Shown: positions 15,243 through 22,793 of the stretch, piece by piece
Position numbering within the stretch: position 1 is the stretch's first letter
Layout: the number at the start of each line of letters is the position of its first letter
Origin: Oscillospiraceae bacterium
Lineage (GTDB): Bacteria; Bacillota; Clostridia; Oscillospirales; Ruminococcaceae
Length of the DNA stretch: 33,963 nt
Direction of reading: 5' to 3'
Assembly: GCA_029007985.1 (NCBI GenBank)
Contig: JAQXIW010000059.1
Span: 1 to 33,963 of the forward strand
Program-made: the position numbers and the translations under genes
Notes under the pieces: model-generated
What the model saw: the letters and a program-made list of their open reading frames with translations, nothing else
The model's database searches: none
What the model was told of the DNA's origin: nothing

Positions 15243-16304
15243 TTATCCCTTTACGCTGTATGCGATCTTGCAGTTTGCAAGGTGTTCGTCATAAGTTTTT
15301 GCATAGTAGTATTTTCCCGTCGGGTCGGTGACAAAGAAGTAGTATCCGTCCATCTCTTCGCTCGGGGAAATTGTATTTTTGATTGCGTCAATGCCCGGGT
15401 TAGAAATAGGCCCCGGCGGCAATCCCCTGTTTTTATATGTGTCGTAGGCGTGCATCATACCGTCAGGCACATTCTCTGTGCCGCCGTAATATGTGACAAT
15501 GTAGTCATAGACATAGTTGCCCGGCTCGTTGATGTAAGAGCACACATTGCATTCCAACGCAGGATAAGGTGAGCCCGGTTTAAGTCTGTTTCTGAGGCAT
15601 GCAGCCACATAAGGCTGATCTTCCGGGTGACCGGCTTCTTCCTGTACAAATGACGCCAATGTTACGACTTCGTCAAGAGTCATACCGGTTGAATCAATCA
15701 TTTTATACATATCATCTGTCATTTTTTCCTCAAAGTTTGAAAAAATGGTCGAGACATAGTTGTAAACCGTGTCGTCTTTATAAAATTCGTATGTATCCGG
15801 GTAGAGATAGCCCTCGACTTTCATAAATCTATTCGGATTTTCCGGTATTTTATTCCAGAAAGTGAACTGGCTGAAATCCGAATTATTTGCCACATCAATG
15901 AATTCTGCGGCGGTGCAAAGGCCGTTGTTCTCCATTCTCTGTGCAAACTGAATAAGAGTGAAGCCCTCCGGGAAAGTGACCTGAACTGTTTCTCTCTTTG
16001 TCCGTACTTTTGACAGCTCGGCTATTATTTCATCGTACGACATGGAGGTGTTGAGAACATACTCGCCGTACTGAAAATTTGCAGGATGTGTCTTAAGATA
16101 AATTTTCCAATAAGTGCTGTTTTTTATCACGCCGTTTTCTTTCAAGATTGTGCCGATCTTGTTTGCGCCGGAGCCCTCCGGCACGGTGAGGGTTACCTCC
16201 GTGCCCGGTTTGTCAGAGCCTTTCACATCCGATGAATATGAAAGGAAAAGACCGCCGATGCCGACGCACGCAACCAATGCCAATATTAGCAATACTTTTT
16301 TCAT
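15243..16304 (-). CDS. mltG: Endolytic murein transglycosylase MltG
   Basis: 353 residues: an N-terminal transmembrane anchor (about 3-22), a LysM-like region (TLTVPEGSGANKIGTIL, then FPEGFTLIQFAQRM) and the YceG catalytic domain. EGYLYPDTYEF and ASFVQEEAG are conserved. The catalytic glutamate corresponds to about Glu223; the first Glu of the usual VEKE motif is Gln here, while the catalytic second one is kept. It cleaves nascent glycan strands outside the membrane and helps set strand length. The LPPGPISNPG motif near the C-terminus is typical. 11-base gap to the upstream gene. Confidence 0.95.
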   Translation of the reverse strand: MKKVLLILALVACVGIGGLFLSYSSDVKGSDKPGTEVTLTVPEGSGANKIGTILKENGVIKNSTYWKIYLKTHPANFQYGEYVLNTSMSYDEIIAELSKVRTKRETVQVTFPEGFTLIQFAQRMENNGLCTAAEFIDVANNSDFSQFTFWNKIPENPNRFMKVEGYLYPDTYEFYKDDTVYNYVSTIFSNFEEKMTDDMYKMIDSTGMTLDEVVTLASFVQEEAGHPEDQPYVAACLRNRLKPGSPYPALECNVCSYINEPGNYVYDYIVTYYGGTENVPDGMMHAYDTYKNRGLPPGPISNPGIDAIKNTISPSEEMDGYYFFVTDPTGKYYYAKTYDEHLANCKIAYSVKG

Positions 16305-16315
16305 ACTTTTTCCTT

Positions 16316-17107
16316 TTAATCAAACATTAAATTAACATAAGGACTTTCCAATCCTTTTACATAGTATGCCGCTTCTAAAACGCCCTCGCCCAAAAAGAGA
16401 TTGGAGTTTTCCGACAGGGTGATTTTCGCCTTTTCACAGCCGCATCTCTCTCTGACAGCCTGCAAAAGCTTTACGGCGTAGGTTGTATTTTCGCTGAAAA
16501 TCTCTTTCACGACTATTGCGTCGCCTTGGATGAAATACACACAGTAGGCGTGTTCGTTTTCAGCGGTTGAGCCGCCCGTGGAATACATATAAAGCGCATA
16601 TTTTTCATATTCCGGTTTTGTATAGTGGACTATGTCTTCGCCCCGGAATTTATCTCTCACGGTCGGGAATCTGGAGGCGCTCACTATGTCAAAATCCGCA
16701 TTTTGCCATATATTTTTCTTGATTTCATATGTAAAGTTTCTATGCTTTACAGGGCTGTATTCCATGCTTTCAGAGTAGGAACTGTCCGAAAAACCATTTG
16801 CTTTAACTATATAAAAGTCTTTTTTATACCGATTTTCCATGTAATCAAAGATTTCTCGGATTTCATTATCTAAAAGAGGCGATTTACCGTCAAAAACCGG
16901 ATATATGAATATCCCCTCCTTATTTTTGTATACCAATTTATCGCACACGAAAAATACCGCTTTGATTTCCGTGTCTGATGCGATAAAAATATTGTCGCCC
17001 TCAGTATGTTTTAATAAAAAATCACAGGCTTCGTTATTCTCGCCGAATTTTTTGCAAAATTCGTATAATGAGTTTTCTGCGTTTATGTCTGCATTTCGGA
17101 TATTCAA
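16316..17107 (-). CDS. Uncharacterised protein, probable GNAT-like fold
   Basis: 263 residues that I do not recognise by name. The N-terminal part (about 25-65, with an exposed-strand pattern IFIASDTEIKAVFFVCDKLVYKNKEGIFIYPVF) and the ending YYVKGLESPYVNLMFD resemble proteins with two tandem GNAT-like domains, but I cannot see a clear acetyl-CoA-binding motif. No signal peptide or membrane segment. The start is a TTG at 17107, supported by AAAGGGGTG upstream; no ATG fits. It lies between tmk (28-base gap) and mltG (11 bases). The fold assignment is a guess from pattern. Confidence 0.6.
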   Translation of the reverse strand: MNIRNADINAENSLYEFCKKFGENNEACDFLLKHTEGDNIFIASDTEIKAVFFVCDKLVYKNKEGIFIYPVFDGKSPLLDNEIREIFDYMENRYKKDFYIVKANGFSDSSYSESMEYSPVKHRNFTYEIKKNIWQNADFDIVSASRFPTVRDKFRGEDIVHYTKPEYEKYALYMYSTGGSTAENEHAYCVYFIQGDAIVVKEIFSENTTYAVKLLQAVRERCGCEKAKITLSENSNLFLGEGVLEAAYYVKGLESPYVNLMFD

Positions 17108-17135
17108 AAAATCACCCCTTTCTAAATAATATTAT

Positions 17136-17798
17136 TTACAGTATGTTTTCACAGGCTTTGAAAACCGTTTCGGATATTTTTTCTAAGCTGTAAGGATTTT
17201 CGCCGTCGTCACAGCGTATCACATTCCAGTTGTCGTGCTTTGCACAAAATTCCGCGGCTTTTCTGGACCTGTTGAGATATTCCACGTCTTTTTCGTGAAT
17301 ATCTTTTTTTGATTCGTCTCCATTATATCTTTCGCTCATAAGCTTTTGCGAGACATTCGGCGACATATCAAGATATATTACGCAGTCCGGTGACGGAATG
17401 CCCATTTTGTTGTATTCAAAATCATATAGCCAATTCATAAACGAATTCCACTCATCAGAAGGCAATTTTGAACACTGGTGAACGCCGTTGGACGTGGTGT
17501 ATCTGTCGGCGACGATTATGCAGTCCTCCGAGTATTCCTTGCCCCAGTCCGACTTGAAGCTGGCATATCTGTCTACGGCGTAAAAGCTCGACGCGGCATA
17601 GGCGTTTACATCGTCCGGCTTTGAGCCGAATTTGCCGCCTAAATACATCTTGACCAAAGCGGAAGAATCGCTGTCATAAACGGGAAAGCTTATTTTCCTA
17701 ACCTTATAGCCTTTGCTTGCCAGCTTTTCGCACAACATTTTGGACTGCGTCGCCTTACCGGAGCCGTCCAGCCCCTCGATTACTATCAATTTACCCAT
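17136..17798 (-). CDS. tmk: Thymidylate kinase
   Basis: 220 residues. P-loop GLDGSGKATQ at about 9-18, the DRYAS motif and ADRYTTSN (dTMP-binding DR motif), then a lid region with SERYNGDESKKDIHE. It phosphorylates dTMP to dTDP. The ATG overlaps the thyX stop by one base (TAATG), so translation is likely coupled and both genes feed dTTP synthesis. Confidence 0.95.
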   Translation of the reverse strand: MGKLIVIEGLDGSGKATQSKMLCEKLASKGYKVRKISFPVYDSDSSALVKMYLGGKFGSKPDDVNAYAASSFYAVDRYASFKSDWGKEYSEDCIIVADRYTTSNGVHQCSKLPSDEWNSFMNWLYDFEYNKMGIPSPDCVIYLDMSPNVSQKLMSERYNGDESKKDIHEKDVEYLNRSRKAAEFCAKHDNWNVIRCDDGENPYSLEKISETVFKACENIL

Positions 17799-18580
17799 TA
17801 TCCGTCAATCTTCTGTCCTTTGAGTTTTGCGTATTTATCTCTAACCTCTGCCATTTTGCCGCAGGACATCTTGCCCTCCGGGCATGCGCCCTTTACGCAA
17901 GGCGGGCCCGACTTTACAAAGAGCGACGGCGCGACCTCGCACACGAGTTTGAGCATTTGGTCAGCAAGTTCCTGAATTTCCCACTGAGCTCTGTTGCAAC
18001 AGCGGTGTCTGAAAAAGTTGTTCAGGCTTCTTGCATTCATTGTGACTACCATTTTTGTGGTGCAGGCGTTCGGCAAAATAAAGCGCGCGTCTTCGAGAGC
18101 TTTTTTCTCCGCTGCCCTGTTTGCCGCTTTTTCCTCCATACCCCGAGCCATCATTTCAGCCTTGTGAGTTTCCTTCAAAAGCCGAGTGACCTTCTGATAG
18201 TTTTCGGTGGCAAGCCGCATCGATTTGTTGAACTGCTCCAAAGCCGCCGGGTCTTTTTCTATCTCGTGAGGTATGACATATTCAGGCTCTTTCAAGTTGA
18301 CATATCTCTGGCTCTGCACCGAATACGAGGCTATTCTGTGTCTTGTTATCTGTGCCAAAAGCGAACGGGATACGCCCTCAATGCCGAATGTGAAACTGAC
18401 ATGCTCCGTCGGGCTTTCGTGCCCCATGGATGCCAGCATCTCGACAAACTCTCTGCTCTTTTCCGGCGTCAACCCGTCTAAAAGAGTGTCAATATGCGCG
18501 TTTGAATAGCAAAGCTTTGCCGCGGCGGCAACTACTTTTTCAGGCTCCGGAGTGTGTGCTATAAGTTTTACCGTTATCAT
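17798..18580 (-). CDS. thyX: Flavin-dependent thymidylate synthase
   Basis: 260 residues. The ThyX signature RHRxxSxxxxSxR is exact at 80-92 (RHRIASYSVQSQR), and the second motif NNFFRHRCCNRAQWEI is present. It makes dTMP from dUMP with methylene-THF and FAD, releasing THF rather than dihydrofolate. The C-terminal extension beyond the catalytic fold carries a cysteine cluster, CVKGACPEGKMSC (C-x4-C-x6-C), as in some clostridial ThyX proteins. 13-base gap to pcrA, overlap with tmk. Confidence 0.97.
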   Translation of the reverse strand: MITVKLIAHTPEPEKVVAAAAKLCYSNAHIDTLLDGLTPEKSREFVEMLASMGHESPTEHVSFTFGIEGVSRSLLAQITRHRIASYSVQSQRYVNLKEPEYVIPHEIEKDPAALEQFNKSMRLATENYQKVTRLLKETHKAEMMARGMEEKAANRAAEKKALEDARFILPNACTTKMVVTMNARSLNNFFRHRCCNRAQWEIQELADQMLKLVCEVAPSLFVKSGPPCVKGACPEGKMSCGKMAEVRDKYAKLKGQKIDG

Positions 18581-18593
18581 TTTTATCTCCTTT

Positions 18594-20972
18594 TCAAATC
18601 TTTTTTATATTGGAAAATCTTGCCATTACTTTTTTGGTGCCGACTTTATCGAACTTAATCTCGAGCAAAATGTCGTTTCCCATAGGCGTTGCTTTTATAA
18701 CATCGCCCTCGCCGAATGCTTTGTGAAGTATTCTGTCCCCCGGGTTGTAATCATCTACCGGTGTTGTCTGCGTCGGTTTTTTCGATGATTGCATTGCCGA
18801 GATAGAGCCGGAGTTATAAGAATTTCTGCCGCCGAATCCCCTGTTGACTGTTATTCTGCCCAACGACTCGACAGGCTTTATTTTTTCGGTCAAATCAATC
18901 AATTCACAGGAATCCGTGTCTATTTCATCTAAAAATCTCGACGGTATAGGTCTCCTGGTTTGGCCGAAAATCATTCTCTCTTTTACATGTGAGACATAAA
19001 GCGCTTTTTTCGCCCTGGTGATGCCGACATAACAAAGTCTGCGCTCTTCTTCAATACCGTCTTTGTCGTATTTTGACATTTCGCCCGGGAAAATACCTTC
19101 TTCAAGACCTATGAGGAATACATAAGGAAATTCCAGTCCTTTTGCGGAATGAATCGTCATCAAGGTGACCGCATCGGCGTCGCTGTCATAATTGTCAATG
19201 TCGCTTATCAGGCTGACTTCCTCAATGAACATTTCCAATGTCGCATTTTCGTTTGCGTCCTTGTATGCCTGAATGTTTGAAATTAACTGACCGACGTTTT
19301 CAAGTCGCGTTTTACCCTCTTCACCCTCCGACAACAGCATATCTTCATACCCTGTTATCTTTATCAAGTTAGGGACAAAGTTTTCCATCGGCTCTGTCTT
19401 ATAAAGCTGTAAAAGGCTTTTGTAAATCCTGATGAAATTGTTGAGCGCCGGGGCGCTGCGTGACAGTTTGGGATATTCCTCACAGTTGTAAATAACCTGA
19501 AGCATCGACAAACCCTGTTCATTTGCTGTCTCTTCGATATAGTTTATCGTCGTTGCGCCGATTTTTCTCGACGGGATATTTATAATCCTTTTCAGCCTCA
19601 AATTATCGGTAGGATTGATTACTATATCTATATACGCCATCAAATCCTTTACCTCGGCTCTGTCATAGAATCTGTGGCCGCCGATAACCCTGTATGACAT
19701 ACCGTTTCTCGCCAAGGCGTTTTCAATGGCGGAGGACTGCATATTCATTCTGTACAGCACCGCGTGATCCGACAGCTTTGCACCGTTTCTCACATTTTCG
19801 GAAATGATTGAAACCACATTTCTTGCCTCGTCAAATTCTTTGTCCAAGGTGTAGATTTTAACTCTGTCGCCGCCTTTTTTGTCCGTCCACAGAGTTTTGC
19901 CTTTTCTGCCCCGATTGTTTTTTATTACGCTGTTGGCAGCGTTGAGTATATTCGATGTGGAACGGTAGTTCTGTTCGAGTCTTATCACTTTACTGCTCGG
20001 GAAATTGTCTTCAAAACTGAGGATATTCTCTATTGTGGCTCCTCTGAATTTGTAAATGCTCTGGTCGTCGTCGCCCACAACACACAGATTGTTGTGACCT
20101 TTGCTCAAAAGCTCTATCAGCTTAAACTGCGCCACCGAGGTATCCTGATACTCGTCCACCATTATGTATCTGTACCTGTTTTGATAGTACGACAAAACCT
20201 CTGCATGCCGCTCAAACAACTTTACCGTTTGATAGATAAGGTCGTCAAAATCGAGAGCATTTGCATCTTTAAGTCTCTTTTGATATGCCTCATAACATCT
20301 TACTATGAGTTTTTCGTGTGTGTTAGTGGCGTGTTTTTCAGCCTCCGACGGGCTGACCAATTCGTCTTTATAGCCCGAAATTCTGTTCATCGCCGTTTTA
20401 ATAGTGACAAATTTCTCGTCGATGTTCAGAGATTTCATAACCTCTTTCATCACTCTTTTTTGGTCGTCGGAATCGTAGATGGTAAACGACCTCGTATAGC
20501 CTATTTGTTCGCCGTCTCTGCGCAGAATACGGACGCAAAGAGAGTGAAAAGTGCTGGCTAATATATCATTTGCCGTATCGCCCAGAGAGGCCCGAAGCCT
20601 CTCTCTCAATTCTCCGGCGGCTTTGTTTGTAAATGTTATCGCCAATATATTGTACGGTCTTATGGGCCCTGTGGAAATAAGTTTTTCAATTTCAAAATCC
20701 AGTTTTTCACCGTTCGACACGGCACATTCCAACAGCCCTATGACTTCCCGAGGAACGTCCGACGGGAAGTAGCCGCTGTTTATGCTGTCGCCGAAACGCA
20801 CCATATTGGAAATCCTGTTTATCAATACGCTGGTTTTACCGCTGCCCGCCCCGGCTAAAATGAGCAAAGGGCCTTTTATGGTAAACACAGCCGATTGCTG
20901 CATTTCATTCAAATGTGAAAACTGCTGTTTTATATATTCTTTTCTGAGTTCGGTTGCTTTCGTAAAATCCAT
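18594..20972 (-). CDS. pcrA: ATP-dependent DNA helicase PcrA/UvrD
   Basis: 792-residue superfamily 1A helicase. Q-motif region LNEMQQSAV, Walker A ILAGAGSGKTS at about 38-48, AITFTNKAAGELRER, Walker B VDEYQDTS, GDDDQSIYKFRGA, and motifs V/VI (LMTIHSAKGLEFPYVFLIGLEEG, EERRLCYVGITRAKK). A C-terminal Tudor-like domain (about 740-790, GDRILHKAFGEGDV) binds RNA polymerase in this family. Serves repair and replication-transcription conflict. The ATG follows GGAG. First gene of a six-gene operon behind a recognisable promoter. Confidence 0.97.
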   Translation of the reverse strand: MDFTKATELRKEYIKQQFSHLNEMQQSAVFTIKGPLLILAGAGSGKTSVLINRISNMVRFGDSINSGYFPSDVPREVIGLLECAVSNGEKLDFEIEKLISTGPIRPYNILAITFTNKAAGELRERLRASLGDTANDILASTFHSLCVRILRRDGEQIGYTRSFTIYDSDDQKRVMKEVMKSLNIDEKFVTIKTAMNRISGYKDELVSPSEAEKHATNTHEKLIVRCYEAYQKRLKDANALDFDDLIYQTVKLFERHAEVLSYYQNRYRYIMVDEYQDTSVAQFKLIELLSKGHNNLCVVGDDDQSIYKFRGATIENILSFEDNFPSSKVIRLEQNYRSTSNILNAANSVIKNNRGRKGKTLWTDKKGGDRVKIYTLDKEFDEARNVVSIISENVRNGAKLSDHAVLYRMNMQSSAIENALARNGMSYRVIGGHRFYDRAEVKDLMAYIDIVINPTDNLRLKRIINIPSRKIGATTINYIEETANEQGLSMLQVIYNCEEYPKLSRSAPALNNFIRIYKSLLQLYKTEPMENFVPNLIKITGYEDMLLSEGEEGKTRLENVGQLISNIQAYKDANENATLEMFIEEVSLISDIDNYDSDADAVTLMTIHSAKGLEFPYVFLIGLEEGIFPGEMSKYDKDGIEEERRLCYVGITRAKKALYVSHVKERMIFGQTRRPIPSRFLDEIDTDSCELIDLTEKIKPVESLGRITVNRGFGGRNSYNSGSISAMQSSKKPTQTTPVDDYNPGDRILHKAFGEGDVIKATPMGNDILLEIKFDKVGTKKVMARFSNIKKI

Positions 20973-20998
20973 TTAATTATTCTCCATATAACTATACT

Positions 20999-21027
20999 AT
21001 TTTACCATAATAACAAATAATAAACAA
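20999..21027 (-). promoter_or_regulatory. Promoter of the pcrA-thyX-tmk-mltG operon
   Basis: -35 TTGTTT (complement of 21022-21027), 17-base spacer, -10 TAAAAT (complement of 20999-21004), 27 bases ahead of the ATG. Confidence 0.5.
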
Positions 21028-21068
21028 CAGATAATATTTTCAATTTTGATTAAGCCTATACATACAAT

Positions 21069-21096
21069 AACGGCGGACGCTTTTTCGTCTGCCGTT
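21069..21096 (-). terminator. Hairpin after mreB, probable terminator
   Basis: 11-bp stem AACGGCGGACG / CGTCTGCCGTT with one G-U pair and a 6-base loop, 11 bases past the mreB stop. The minus-strand tail TTATTGTATG is only moderately U-rich, so efficiency is doubtful. Confidence 0.55.
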
Positions 21097-21106
21097 TTAC
21101 TGTATA

Positions 21107-22132
21107 TTATTTTGTAAAGCCGGGAGTTACATCTCTGAAGCCTGTTTCGAGTACATCCTCGAGTTTTAGAGCCATACCCGTGCCCTTTGCGACGCAAGAC
21201 CGGCTGTCCTCAGCCAAGTATACTCTTGTGTTGAGATACTGCTCAAGATATTTGTCGAGATTTTTTAATTTTGAGCCGGCGCCGGTCAGCAGAACGCCGT
21301 TTTCATAAATATCGCCCGACAATTCCGGCGGAGTTATTTCGAGTACCCGTTTTACAGCGTCTCTTATCTGTTCGATAAGAGGCTCGATTACAGGATAAAT
21401 ATCAAAAGAATTTATATCCAAAGTACCCGGCAAACCCTTTGCCATATTCATGCCCTTTACTTTGAAGGTGACGCTTGTCCGCTCGGTCGGCATACAGTCG
21501 GCTACCTCGTGTTTGAGATTCATAACCGTCCTTGCGCCCACAACAAAATTATATTTTGTTCTCAACGCTTTTGTTATTTCGGCGTCAAAGGTATTTCCAG
21601 CAACTTTTATGGATTTTGAACATACGATGCCCCCCAGTGAAATAACGGCTATGTCCGTCGTGCCGCCGCCGATATCCACAATAATATTGCCATTTGCTCT
21701 TATTACATCAATGCCCGAGCCTATAGCCGCCGCAATCGGCTCTTCAATGAGGTAAATTTTTCTTGCACCGCAGGAATTGGCCGCGTCTATAACGGCTTTT
21801 TCCTCTATGCCGGTTACCTGCGACGGAATACAAATGCAAACCTTCGGCTTTACGACTTTTGTATTGTACGCTTTTTTCAAAAAGTGCTGAACCATTTCTT
21901 TTGTGAGAGTATAGTTGGAAATAACGCCGTCTTTCAGCGGAAATTCCGCCGCAATTCTTTTGTTTGTTTTGCCGACCATCCGAAATGCGTCGTCGCCGAA
22001 AGCAATCGGGTCACCTGTGTTTATATCGTAGGACACAACGCTCGGCTCATTGAGCACAATGCCCTCGCCCTCTTTATATATCATAACCTTGGTGGTGCCG
22101 AGGTCTATACCTATTTCATTTCCTGATGCCAT
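21107..22132 (-). CDS. mreB: MreB/Mbl-family actin-like cell-shape protein
   Basis: 341 residues with the actin-ATPase motifs: phosphate 1 IGIDLGTTKVMIY, phosphate 2 IIVDIGGGTTDIAVISLGG, the EEPIAAAIGSG segment and adenosine motif LLTGAGSKLKNLD. It polymerises under the membrane to guide wall synthesis. I start it at the ATG at 22132: AAAGGG is 9 bases upstream, and the longer frame to 22174 would add a lysine-rich stretch inside comF. Unlike the usual mreBCD cluster, it stands alone at the end of a recD2-comF operon, as Mbl-type paralogues do. DLGTTK replaces the common DLGTAN. Confidence 0.93.
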   Translation of the reverse strand: MASGNEIGIDLGTTKVMIYKEGEGIVLNEPSVVSYDINTGDPIAFGDDAFRMVGKTNKRIAAEFPLKDGVISNYTLTKEMVQHFLKKAYNTKVVKPKVCICIPSQVTGIEEKAVIDAANSCGARKIYLIEEPIAAAIGSGIDVIRANGNIIVDIGGGTTDIAVISLGGIVCSKSIKVAGNTFDAEITKALRTKYNFVVGARTVMNLKHEVADCMPTERTSVTFKVKGMNMAKGLPGTLDINSFDIYPVIEPLIEQIRDAVKRVLEITPPELSGDIYENGVLLTGAGSKLKNLDKYLEQYLNTRVYLAEDSRSCVAKGTGMALKLEDVLETGFRDVTPGFTK

Positions 22133-22793
22133 TTGTTTTTTCCCTTTCTTCGTTAAATGTATAAGTGTATGCAATGATTTTGTTGCATTGAGCTATTTTG
22201 AGTTCTGCGGCAATAACAGACAGAGTCGCCCCGCTTGTCACAACGTCGTCGACGATTAAAATATTTTTGCCCTCCACATTTTCCGTCACGGTAAATGCGT
22301 TTATCAGATTGGCTTTTCTTGCGCTTTTGTCCAATTTGTGCTGGCTTTTAGTCTTAACCGTTTTCTCGACGCATTGAATGTGGGGCACGCCCGTCATTTT
22401 TGATATTACTTTTGCCATTTCAAAAGGTAAATCGTGTTCCGTACCGTACAGTTTTGATTTGTGGTACGGCACAGACAAAATTAAATCAATTTTATTGATT
22501 TCAAAGATGGAATTTATATCTCCCGATATATCCTTTTGCAGAGAATTTATAAAGGAAGACATATCTTTGTATTTTGCGTTTAGGACACCATCTCTCGCTT
22601 CATCTCTATAATAGTAGGATGAATAAAGACTGTCAACAAAATCTATCTTTTTTTCGGATGTTCTGTCCGGGTTTTGAATTTTCAAAAGCGACAGCTTTTC
22701 CCGACATTTCTTACAAAGATTGTCTTTTTCACACAGCTGAAAACAGCATTTGCATTTTTGAGGGAACAATAGTTTTTTCATAATATCAGTCAT
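22116..22793 (-). CDS. comF: ComF family phosphoribosyltransferase-like protein
   Basis: 225 residues. An N-terminal four-cysteine finger (CKCC ... CKKC) is followed by a phosphoribosyltransferase domain with the PRPP-binding motif NILIVDDVVTSGATLS. In transformable Firmicutes ComFC helps DNA uptake; in others the role is unclear. The ATG overlaps the recD2 stop by 4 bases, and the end overlaps mreB by 17, so all three genes are one unit. No other competence gene is in the window. Confidence 0.9.
   Translation of the reverse strand: MTDIMKKLLFPQKCKCCFQLCEKDNLCKKCREKLSLLKIQNPDRTSEKKIDFVDSLYSSYYYRDEARDGVLNAKYKDMSSFINSLQKDISGDINSIFEINKIDLILSVPYHKSKLYGTEHDLPFEMAKVISKMTGVPHIQCVEKTVKTKSQHKLDKSARKANLINAFTVTENVEGKNILIVDDVVTSGATLSVIAAELKIAQCNKIIAYTYTFNEEREKTNGIRK

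Noticed and set aside
17717-18481. Long plus-strand frame of about 250 codons opposite thyX
   Set aside because: It is the antisense shadow of thyX and tmk, which have clear catalytic motifs.
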